Shown here piece after piece: positions 23,716-30,953 of a stretch of DNA of 44,105 nt. This DNA is from Bacillota bacterium. GTDB lineage: Bacteria > Bacillota > UBA4882 > UBA10575. Where the stretch lies: positions 1 through 44,105 of the forward strand of contig DUNX01000063.1 of assembly GCA_012839115.1 (NCBI GenBank), read 5' to 3'. Position 1 is the first letter of the stretch. The number at the start of each line of letters is the position of its first letter. Position numbers and translations under genes: made by a program. A model generated the notes under the pieces. It did not search any database. It saw nothing but the letters and a program-made list of their open reading frames with translations, and was not told the origin of the DNA.

Positions 23716-25083
23716 ATGGAAAAGCGATCCGGCAGATGGGAACTGGTTATCACCGTTAACAGCCCGGGAGAGGTCTCCGGCTGGCTTGCCCCTGTGCTCG
23801 ACAGGATCGCACGCGCACGCGCCGGTGAAAAGCTGGACGGGCGACCGGTGACGAGTGATGAGCGACGAGACTGTGCGCACGCATGCGTGGGCGAAGAGTG
23901 GGACTGCCGGATAACTGTCTTTGTCCCACCTTGTCCATTTGCCAGCGGTGCAGAGTGCCGGGTGATCCGGGCGATCCCCGGGGTGGACCTGGTGGCCGGC
24001 CCGGCGGAGACCTTCGCCTATTTGCTGCTTGGGAAGAAACCACAGGGGTTTACCCCTTTACCAAAGGGCGCAGTGCTTTTTTTAGGGGGAGACCTGGCTT
24101 ATGCCGCCCTCCTGGCTAAGCGCTTAAAATACCCGGCCCTCGCTTATACCGAAGGGGTGGCCGGTTGGTCCGGTTCTTTTGCCCGTTTCGCCGTTCCCTA
24201 CCCCTATGTAGGGGACAAGCTGCTGGCAAAGGGCGTTGCCAAAGAAAAGATCCGGCTGGTCGGAAACTTAATGCTGGATGCGGTTGCACCCCGGGAAACA
24301 AAAGCCGGGATACGCAGGCGCCTGGGGGTAGAGGAGGGAACCCCGCTCTTATTATTAATGCCGGGCAGCAGGCCGGCTCATTTTGAAGGGATGCTCCCGT
24401 TTTTCCTCCGCACAGCGGAACTGGTGGCGCAGGAGATTCCCGGGGTCAAGGTGGTTTTGAGCCTCTCGCCCTTTATTGCCGACGCCCAGGTGACCGGGGC
24501 GCTCCGGGGAGAATTGGCTGTTTTGTTCGGGGCCACCGGTGAGTACCACCCGGTGGGAGCGGTGGCGGATAAGGGAGAAGATGCAACCCTTTCCGGCCGG
24601 CTGGTCACTGGAGAAGGGTTATCCATCACCGTCAGCCGTGGCCGGTACGAGCTGATGTCTGCCGCGGATTTGGCCCTCACGATCCCCGGCACCAATACCA
24701 TGGAATTATCTTTTCTCGGCACACCGATGGTGGTCACCCTGCCTTTGCTTTATCCGGAGCGGATCCCCTTGGAAGGTTTGGCCGGATTACTTGGCGGCCT
24801 CCCCGGAGTCGGGAAATTCTTAAAACGCCGCCTCATCCCAAAACTCCTGGAAAAAACGGCCTTTACTGCCTGGCCCAACCGGCTTGCCGGCGAATATATC
24901 GTCCCCGAAATCCGGGGAATGGTGCGACCGGAGGATCTGACCGGAAAAACCGTGGCGTTATTACGGGATGAAGAGGAACGGAAAGCGACGGCTGCGAGGT
25001 TAAAGGCAATAGCAGGAGAGACCGGGGCTGCCTGGAGATTGACGGAACTGCTCCACGAGGTGCTGGCAGAAAGGTATGGATAA
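23716..25083 (+). CDS. LpxB-like glycosyltransferase 2
   Basis: The 455-residue protein has a GT-B/GT19-like layout: ELVITVNSPGEVSGWLAPV at the N-terminus, IPGVDLVAGPAETFAYLL, YPALAYTEGVAGWSGSFARF, IRLVGNLMLDAV, LLLMPGSRPAHFEGMLPFFL, and ADLALTIPGTNTMELSFLGT. It is a second LpxB-family protein near the first and may act on a different acceptor. Residues about 36-67 are an odd Arg/Ala/Cys-rich insertion coded by CGCACGCGCACGCG and TGTGCGCACGCATGCGTG tracts. That insertion falls between the first strand-helix unit and its second strand (RITVFVPPC), where relatives have a short loop. Position after rfbC supports a role in surface glycolipid synthesis. Confidence 0.75.
   Translation: MEKRSGRWELVITVNSPGEVSGWLAPVLDRIARARAGEKLDGRPVTSDERRDCAHACVGEEWDCRITVFVPPCPFASGAECRVIRAIPGVDLVAGPAETFAYLLLGKKPQGFTPLPKGAVLFLGGDLAYAALLAKRLKYPALAYTEGVAGWSGSFARFAVPYPYVGDKLLAKGVAKEKIRLVGNLMLDAVAPRETKAGIRRRLGVEEGTPLLLLMPGSRPAHFEGMLPFFLRTAELVAQEIPGVKVVLSLSPFIADAQVTGALRGELAVLFGATGEYHPVGAVADKGEDATLSGRLVTGEGLSITVSRGRYELMSAADLALTIPGTNTMELSFLGTPMVVTLPLLYPERIPLEGLAGLLGGLPGVGKFLKRRLIPKLLEKTAFTAWPNRLAGEYIVPEIRGMVRPEDLTGKTVALLRDEEERKATAARLKAIAGETGAAWRLTELLHEVLAERYG
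23872..23889. repeat. Alternating TG/CA/CG tract inside LpxB-like 2
   Basis: An eighteen-base pyrimidine-purine alternating tract contains the perfect palindrome CACGCATGCGTG (23878-23889). With a similar tract at 23808-23823 it brackets an in-frame insertion in the LpxB-like gene. Confidence 0.7.
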
Positions 25084-25147
25084 TTATTTTACAGCGGATA
25101 ACGGACTTGGGAAAGAATAAAACCCTTGTAACAATAGAGCGAAGGGG

Positions 25148-26089
25148 ATGGTACAGGTGAAGGCGAGTATCGTCATTCCCACCCGTAACAGAAGGAAGGT
25201 GTTGGAGAGAACCCTCAAATATTTGTTCTTTCAAGATTACCCGCAGGACCAGTACGAAATCATTGTGATTGACGACGGCTCAACCGATGGTACCCACGAG
25301 ATGGTAAGGGCACAGGAATCCCGCTGTAAACTGGTATGCCTGCGGCATGAGGAAAGGAAGGGACAGGCGGTAGCCAGGAACTGGGGGATCCGGGAAGCCC
25401 AGGGCGAGGTGGTCATTTTTATTGATGATGATATTTTTTGTCCCCCGCAATTCATCAGTGAACACGTAAAATACCATGAAAAGGAAGACAACCTCATTGT
25501 CGACGGCCCGGCAATCAACATCGGGGAGGGTGATTTTTCCTTTACGGACAGAGACAAGCTGCTCCTGGCCTTCTTTAATTTCTTCGGCTCGGTTTTTGTG
25601 ACCGCCAATACTTCCTGCCGGAAAGAGCATCTGCTGAAAGCGGAGGGGTTCGATGAGAAGTTCGGTACCGGCTTTGGCTGGTACGACTTGGACCTGGGTT
25701 TTCGCTTAATGGCAATGGGCCTGAAGAGGAAAAAGAACCGGCGGGCCTTTGCCTTTCATTATAAACCCGCCAAAATCCAAAAGGTGGGGTTTAGCTTTCA
25801 GCAGCGGCTGAATAAACAGAAGGACAGGGGGAAAAATGCGGTCTATCTTTATAAAAAGCACCAGTCCAAAAAAGTCGGGCGGCGGGTACGCCTTCATTAT
25901 CGTTGGTATGGCCGGCTTCTCCCTTTAAAAGGGCGGGTAACAGAGAGGGAGGAACCGGTTTTTGAGGCAATGAGCCGGAAAAAGCTCCTCTGGCCATTTT
26001 TATGGAAAATCTATATGATTAAGGCCTATGCTGAAGGCCTGGAAGAGGGGTTCGCGCACACGCGTACAGGCAAGCAAAAAGACGGCTAA
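25148..26089 (+). CDS. Family 2 glycosyltransferase
   Basis: The 313-residue protein has a GT-A domain: SIVIPTRNRRKVLERTLKYL, IIVIDDGSTDGTHE, GQAVARNWGI, and the metal-binding VIFIDDDIF. A GFGWYDLDLGFRLMAMGL segment is typical of the acceptor region. No membrane helix is obvious, so it is probably cytoplasmic or peripheral. GTG 25157 is an alternative start to ATG 25148. It resembles the convergent glycosyltransferase at 26172-27149, suggesting duplication. The acceptor is unknown; LPS or capsule assembly is likely from context. The last codons carry a CGCGCACACGCGTAC tract. Confidence 0.88.
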   Translation: MVQVKASIVIPTRNRRKVLERTLKYLFFQDYPQDQYEIIVIDDGSTDGTHEMVRAQESRCKLVCLRHEERKGQAVARNWGIREAQGEVVIFIDDDIFCPPQFISEHVKYHEKEDNLIVDGPAINIGEGDFSFTDRDKLLLAFFNFFGSVFVTANTSCRKEHLLKAEGFDEKFGTGFGWYDLDLGFRLMAMGLKRKKNRRAFAFHYKPAKIQKVGFSFQQRLNKQKDRGKNAVYLYKKHQSKKVGRRVRLHYRWYGRLLPLKGRVTEREEPVFEAMSRKKLLWPFLWKIYMIKAYAEGLEEGFAHTRTGKQKDG

Positions 26090-26110
26090 CCGCAGGTTAA
26101 CCGTCTTTTA
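26079..26110. terminator. Bidirectional terminator between the two glycosyltransferase genes
   Basis: AAGACGGCTAACC (26079-26091) and GGTTAACCGTCTT (26095-26107) form a 13-bp stem with one mismatch and a 3-nt loop. A-rich sequence lies before it and T-rich sequence after it, so it can serve both convergent genes. The left arm includes the stop codon of the plus-strand gene. Confidence 0.85.
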
Positions 26111-26171
26111 TCCTTCATAACCTTTTATTTTGAGCTGGTTGCCGCCTCGAACCGGATTTTATTTACTGGTT

Positions 26172-27149
26172 TTATTTATCTGCCTTCTCCAAACCTTTTT
26201 TCCGCGCAGCAGCCCGCGCCCGCTGGGTTTCTAGCTTGACCTCGAGATAGGCCTTGTTTATTACACCCGACAGCCACATTTCTTCCAGGGCTTTCAGCCG
26301 GTGGCGGCGTGCCCACTCCGCCCATTTCAAGACATTCTCCTGGTTTATCAGCCCGCCGGACCGGGAGATCCAGTTCAAAAAGTGGTGGAACTTCGTATCC
26401 TGGGTGCTGAGGCGGGTTTTTAGCCCGGGATGCCTTTCCAGGAAATAGACGGCGGTTTTCCCCCGCTCCCTCTCTTTTTGCACGCGCGCCGCCAGTTGCT
26501 CCGGGGAACGCAGGGGCGGTTGAATATGGTAGGTGATGGCGGTGTCGATAAAGACCTTTTCCAGCCCGTACTGGAGCAGGCGGTACCCCAAATCCAAATC
26601 GTGCCAGCCCATCCCTTCAAACCCGGCATCAAACCCTCCTACCGCCTCCAAGTGTTCCTTTCTAACCGACGCATTTCCCGTATCCATTGTCGAGCCGGAG
26701 TAATCCCAGATCGTGGGCTCGGGGTGATTTTTGGCTGCCTCCAGCGAAGGAACGGAGATTATTCTGCCAAGGCCATAGACCAAAGGCCCTTTTTCCCGGT
26801 GCATGGCAAGGTGAGCGCGGAAAAAATCCTCCACAACCACTTCATCGCTGTCCACAAAGATTATTAGTTCTCCTTTGGCGTTTTTGATGGCCAAATTACG
26901 GGCGTGGCCCGGTCCGTGCCTTTGCGGACTGGTAAGGAGCTTAATTGGTGTGGGGCTTTTTTGGGCAATCCCGGCGACTACCGCCGGGGTATCGTCGGTA
27001 GAAGCGTCATCAGCCACCAAGATTTCCACGTCAACATCGGGGTCCAAACGATTAGCCGAATTGAGCAGACTCGATAAGCACTCGGCGATTAAAAGGGCCC
27101 GGTTTCGTACAGGGATAATAATAGAAAGGGAAGATAAGTTTTTAAGCAT
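26172..27149 (-). CDS. Family 2 glycosyltransferase
   Basis: The 325-residue protein has SIIIPVRNRALLIAECLSSL, LVADDASTDDTP, GHARNLAIKNAKGE, and IIFVDSDEVV as the metal motif. GMGWHDLDLGYRLLQYG follows in the acceptor region. This layout and the phrase W-x-D-L-D-L-G-x-R-L are shared with the neighbouring GT2, so the pair is probably paralogous. The C-terminal third is Lys/Arg-rich and soluble. The 263-nt spacer upstream contains the divergent PadR promoter and no other gene I can support. Confidence 0.88.
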   Translation of the reverse strand: MLKNLSSLSIIIPVRNRALLIAECLSSLLNSANRLDPDVDVEILVADDASTDDTPAVVAGIAQKSPTPIKLLTSPQRHGPGHARNLAIKNAKGELIIFVDSDEVVVEDFFRAHLAMHREKGPLVYGLGRIISVPSLEAAKNHPEPTIWDYSGSTMDTGNASVRKEHLEAVGGFDAGFEGMGWHDLDLGYRLLQYGLEKVFIDTAITYHIQPPLRSPEQLAARVQKERERGKTAVYFLERHPGLKTRLSTQDTKFHHFLNWISRSGGLINQENVLKWAEWARRHRLKALEEMWLSGVINKAYLEVKLETQRARAAARKKGLEKADK

Positions 27150-27364
27150 CCATATCCAGCCTCCAACAGGATCTCAGTAGCCATAATTCTCATAACGAAT
27201 CGCGCTGCCGGGATCGGCTTTATCCCTGTCAAGTATAGCAGAGGGCGGTTTGACTGTCAAACGGTTTTCCGTGCAGAGCATCTTTTAAATACCCCCACCT
27301 TGGCGGAGTATTATTTGTGCTTGGTAATGGTGCGGGCGGGTCGTTTGAGCGGCAATTATAGTTA

Positions 27365-27393
27365 TTGACAGATAATATTGTTTAATGTATAAT
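27365..27393 (+). promoter_or_regulatory. Consensus sigma-A promoter for padR
   Basis: TTGACA (27365-27370), 17 nt and TATAAT (27388-27393) match consensus exactly, 20 nt before the PadR ATG. Two copies of the self-complementary ATAATATT, at 27372-27379 and 27389-27396, lie within it and could be a regulator site. That second point is speculative. Confidence 0.85.
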
Positions 27394-27412
27394 ATTATTC
27401 GTAGGTGATGAT

Positions 27413-27742
27413 ATGGATCCGCAGTTAAAGAAAGGCATTCTTGATGCACTGGTCTTGTCAATCCTTGAGGAAGGGGATACCTATGGATACCAGCTTTCCG
27501 AGCGGGTGGCCAGGATCCTGGAATTGTCTGAAACTGCGCTTTACCCGGTTTTACGCCGGCTGGAGGCCCAAGGATGGCTGGGTACATATGCGGTGGAACA
27601 CAATGGAAGGTTACGCAAATATTATCATCTGACTGTGGCAGGGCAAAAAAGACTCCGCCAATATGTGGAGGAACTCACTGAATTGGAGAGGATCATCCGT
27701 ATTATCGCGAAAGGGGCCGGGAACCATGGGGAGCAGAATTGA
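27413..27742 (+). CDS. PadR family transcriptional regulator
   Basis: The 109-residue winged-helix protein is a compact PadR regulator: KKGILDALVLSILEEGDTYG, ETALYPVLRRLEAQGWLG for the recognition region, and RLRKYYHLTVAGQKRL for the wing, ending with a dimerisation helix. It overlaps the next gene by 17 nt. That gene encodes a HAAS-domain membrane protein, and PadR/HAAS pairs are common in Firmicutes. It probably controls its own operon from the consensus promoter upstream. The inducer is unknown. Confidence 0.93.
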   Translation: MDPQLKKGILDALVLSILEEGDTYGYQLSERVARILELSETALYPVLRRLEAQGWLGTYAVEHNGRLRKYYHLTVAGQKRLRQYVEELTELERIIRIIAKGAGNHGEQN

Positions 27743-29063
27743 CCGGGTGATGGAGAAGATCCGTGCCGGGCTGGCCGGTTTGCCGGAAGATACTATCCGC
27801 CGTGCTCTTGACTATTACCGGGAATTTATTGCAGAAGCCATTGAAGCGGGGCGCTCCGAGGATGAAATTTTGCAGCGGCTCGGTGACCCCGGGGAAATTA
27901 TCGAACAGATCCGGGCAGAGGCTTCGTTTGATAAGGAGAAGACATTCACGGAGACGCCCAGCCCGGGACTGGGCGGACCGTCCCGGACAGGTGTAACGAA
28001 AAACAGGGATGTACGTGGGCGGGTTTTTTCTAGTGTCGCCCGCGCGTGTGCGGGCAAGATCCTTTTGACGCTTGGCGTTTTTTCCCTTTATGTATTGGGC
28101 ATAGGGTTTTATATTATAGCTGTAGGCGCCTTCATAAGCGCCCTGGTTGCTGTCGGTTTGATGGTAAACGGTATTTCGGAGATTGCCCCCGGTTATACCT
28201 GGGAGAAAATTGGTACGGCCGGCGCCGGAATCTTTGTTGCAGGGTTTATGGCTGCTACCGGGTTTTTACTGTGGATGGGAGCTAACGGAATCACCCGCTT
28301 TGCCCATGGATTATGGCGGGGGGATATACGGCGGGAACTTGAACAGGACCGGGAAACCGCCGGGCTTAAGCAGGGGGACGACAGGATCAAGAAGGGGCTT
28401 ACGGTCTTTGCCACCGTCGCCCTGTTCGGCTTGGGGATTTCCGTTCCCACCGGCCTGCCATTACAGTACTTTCTCATCTGGAACAGCGTGAAACCGGCGT
28501 GCGAGGTTCATACTGAAAACTATAATGCCGCAGATATCCGGGAAATAGAGGTTAAGACACTCAACTCCATGATCATCGCAGAGGTGGGGGAGAAGTCCGT
28601 GGATAATGAGATCCGTATTATCTACGAGGAAGCCGGTTGGATGCGTGGGACATTTACAGTCAGCGGCGACAAGTTTATTTTCAGGGAGGAATCCCGTCGC
28701 AGATTACCGTTTTTGGATTTTGTCGCCAGGCATGAAGGGATGACAGCGGTAAAGGTAGAGGTCCCGCCGGGATACCGCGCGCGGGCGATGGCCTTGACCA
28801 GTAAAGGCGGTCACATAGCAATAGCCCTGCCTGCCGGGGATATTAAGACCCGGACTCTTACCGGCAACATACGGTTTGATGCCAGGGGCAGTTCTTATGC
28901 GCTCCGGGCTGTAGTGAAGAACGGAAAGATTATTGCCGGGGGCAGGCCGTTGGCGGGCGGCTCCTATACCGCCGGAACCGGGGCGGAAAATACTATAGAG
29001 ATCGAGAGCGCCGGCGGGACGGTGACCATTGAAGGGGTGGAGCTGCAGCATGACAACTACTAA
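27726..29063 (+). CDS. HAAS-domain membrane protein with DUF4097-like C-terminus
   Basis: The 445-residue protein starts with a HAAS/DUF1700-type helical domain (LPEDTIRRALDYYREFIAEA, then EDEILQRLGDPGEIIEQIR). Several membrane segments follow (about residues 115-165, 172-198 and 230-250). The C-terminal repeat-like beta region (VEVPPGYRARAMALTSKGGH, LTGNIRFDARGSSYALRAVV) resembles DUF4097 adhesin-like beta-helix domains. ATG 27726 lies within padR. Residues near SVARACAGK are coded by a GCCCGCGCGTGTGCGGGC hairpin tract. Such proteins are thought to respond to PadR-linked envelope stress; the function is not established. Confidence 0.8.
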   Translation: MGSRIDRVMEKIRAGLAGLPEDTIRRALDYYREFIAEAIEAGRSEDEILQRLGDPGEIIEQIRAEASFDKEKTFTETPSPGLGGPSRTGVTKNRDVRGRVFSSVARACAGKILLTLGVFSLYVLGIGFYIIAVGAFISALVAVGLMVNGISEIAPGYTWEKIGTAGAGIFVAGFMAATGFLLWMGANGITRFAHGLWRGDIRRELEQDRETAGLKQGDDRIKKGLTVFATVALFGLGISVPTGLPLQYFLIWNSVKPACEVHTENYNAADIREIEVKTLNSMIIAEVGEKSVDNEIRIIYEEAGWMRGTFTVSGDKFIFREESRRRLPFLDFVARHEGMTAVKVEVPPGYRARAMALTSKGGHIAIALPAGDIKTRTLTGNIRFDARGSSYALRAVVKNGKIIAGGRPLAGGSYTAGTGAENTIEIESAGGTVTIEGVELQHDNY

Positions 29064-29088
29064 AGAGAAACGACCGGAGGGGAAGAAG

Positions 29089-29997
29089 ATGGAGCATGTG
29101 GGTGCACGCAGAGAAAAAACGGAAAACACCACCGGGAAAAATACCACCGGAAAAACCGCGGTTATCACCGGCGCCACTTCCGGAATCGGGCTGGCGGCCC
29201 TGAAAGAACTGGCGGGTTTGGGATTCCGCGTTATTGGGGTGGGCCGCGCTGCAAAACGCTGTGCGGAGGCGGAGGCAAGTATCCGCAGTGAAATGCCGGG
29301 GGCACGGGTGGACTACCTTGTTGCGGATCTCTCTTCCCAACGGCAGGTGCGGGATTTGGCAGCGGCAATCAGCCGGTTGCTGGAGACGGAGAACGGGGGC
29401 TGCCTTGATCTCCTGGTCAATAATGCCGGGACAGTTTCCAGTTGGTACGTGACGACTGAGGATGGATACGAGATGCAATTTGCCGTGAATCATCTGGCGC
29501 CTTTTCTTTTAACCCGGGAACTCCTGCCGCTGCTAAATAAGGCCGGATTTGCCCGGGTAATCACCACCAGTTCAGGTTCGCACTATAATACGCGTATGAA
29601 CTGGCGTGACGTGATGTACCGCAGGGGCTACAATTGTTTACTTGCCTATAAACAGTCGAAGCTGGCCAATGTTCTTTTCACCAGTGAATTCAACCGCCGG
29701 CAGGGGCCGGGCTCCCGCATTCGCGCCTATGCCGTGGATCCGGGCTTGGTGAATACGGGGATTGGTGAAAAAGGGACAAATGGCTTTGTCTGTTGGTTCT
29801 GGCGAATCCGGCGGCAAAGAGGTGTTGCCCCGGAGATTGCCGCCAGGACCATTATCCACCTGGCAACCACCCCCGGGCTGGAAGACCCGGAGGCGGTTTA
29901 CTGGAAGGACTGCCGGCCCAAGCGGCCCAGCGGCTATTCCCAACGGGAGGATGCCGGGCGGCGGTTGTGGGAATTGTCGGAACGGTTGACCAGCTAA
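29089..29997 (+). CDS. Short-chain dehydrogenase, retinol dehydrogenase-like
   Basis: The 302-residue SDR has the cofactor motif TGATSGIGLAAL, LVADLSSQRQVRDL, DLLVNNAGTVSS, catalytic Ser in TTSSGSHYNT, and YKQSKLAN. The pattern is closest to retinol dehydrogenase/WW-oxidoreductase-like SDRs. ATG 29089 with GGAGGGGAA upstream is preferred; ATG 29050, overlapping the previous gene, is possible and would add a charged leader. It appears to belong to the padR operon and is followed by another SDR. Substrate unknown; a lipid ketone is plausible but unproven. Confidence 0.88.
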   Translation: MEHVGARREKTENTTGKNTTGKTAVITGATSGIGLAALKELAGLGFRVIGVGRAAKRCAEAEASIRSEMPGARVDYLVADLSSQRQVRDLAAAISRLLETENGGCLDLLVNNAGTVSSWYVTTEDGYEMQFAVNHLAPFLLTRELLPLLNKAGFARVITTSSGSHYNTRMNWRDVMYRRGYNCLLAYKQSKLANVLFTSEFNRRQGPGSRIRAYAVDPGLVNTGIGEKGTNGFVCWFWRIRRQRGVAPEIAARTIIHLATTPGLEDPEAVYWKDCRPKRPSGYSQREDAGRRLWELSERLTS

Positions 29998-30042
29998 GAG
30001 AAGGTTACAGTAGAGAAGGGTACGATAGGAGAAGGGAGCGGG

Positions 30043-30858
30043 GTGTTATCTTCCATGCGCAGCTTCGTTTTGATTACCGGCGCCACCGGAGGCCTGGGCA
30101 AGGCTTTTGCTGCGGAATGCGCCGCCAGGGGCTGGGATCTCTTCCTTACCGATCTCTCCGAATCCCGGCTGGCGCTCTTGGCCGTGGGTTTGTCACGCCT
30201 CCATAATGTAGAGGTTAAATACCGGGCCTGTAATCTGGCAGACCCCGCGGCACGGGAGGAGTTTCTAAAATCCCTGGAAACTGCCGGTCTCCAGTTTCAT
30301 TTCTTGATTAATAATGCCGGCCTTGACTTTGAGGGCCCGTTTGCTGAAAGAACCCCGGAGGAACTGGCGACAGTCGTCCGTCTTAATGTTGAGGCGACGG
30401 TGGCCATAACCCGGTGGGTGCTGAGATTACGGGATCAGGCACGGACATTCCGGATACTAAACGTATCCAGCCTGGCGGGGTTTTATCCTATGCCCGTCAA
30501 AGCGGTTTATGCCGCGTCCAAACGGTTTCTCCTCCAATTCTCCCTCGCCCTCCATTGCGAACTCCGGGGTGATGACATAACTGTGACCGCGCTTTGCCCG
30601 GCCGGGATGCCTTCGAACCCGGGGGTAATTCGTTCAATTAACGCCCAGGGTTTCATGGGCCGGGTAACCGCCAAAAACGTTGGGTTTGTTGCGGCGAAAG
30701 CGATTGACCGCGCCCTGGCCGGGCGCGCCGTTTATATCCCCGGTCTGCTTAATCTTTTCCTGAGCCGGCTGGGCAGCCTGGTACCCTCATCCGTGGCAGC
30801 CGCTTTAATTAACAGGCGATGGCGGGAGACCAGTAAGCGTTGCACGCCGAGTAACTGA
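30043..30858 (+). CDS. Short-chain dehydrogenase/reductase
   Basis: The 271-residue SDR has FVLITGATGGLGKAFAAECA, FHFLINNAGLDFEGPF, NVSSLAGFYPMP and YAASKRFLLQFS, so the Ser-Tyr-Lys triad is complete. TALCPAGMPSN follows the active site. The C-terminal region (IPGLLNLFLSRLGSLVPSS) is hydrophobic, as in membrane-associated lipid-type SDRs. The start is GTG 30043; ATG 30055 is possible. It lies directly after the other SDR. Acyl-lipid or 3-ketosphinganine reduction could be considered because an alpha-oxoamine synthase is in the window, but they are 17 kb apart. Confidence 0.85.
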   Translation: MLSSMRSFVLITGATGGLGKAFAAECAARGWDLFLTDLSESRLALLAVGLSRLHNVEVKYRACNLADPAAREEFLKSLETAGLQFHFLINNAGLDFEGPFAERTPEELATVVRLNVEATVAITRWVLRLRDQARTFRILNVSSLAGFYPMPVKAVYAASKRFLLQFSLALHCELRGDDITVTALCPAGMPSNPGVIRSINAQGFMGRVTAKNVGFVAAKAIDRALAGRAVYIPGLLNLFLSRLGSLVPSSVAAALINRRWRETSKRCTPSN

Positions 30859-30922
30859 TAAAACCCGTTGCGCCCATGCGTACGTCATGCAAGAATTACC
30901 TGCTCACCATGGGAAAACGATG

Positions 30923-30931
30923 TGTTATAAT
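30923..30931 (+). promoter_or_regulatory. Extended -10 promoter for the large membrane subunit gene
   Basis: TG-T-TATAAT (30923-30931) is an extended -10 element, predicting a start near 30938. It lies inside the longer open frame, which supports the downstream ATG at 30954 as the true start. Confidence 0.55.
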
Positions 30932-30953
30932 CGTAACCATGGGGGAAAGGGTT

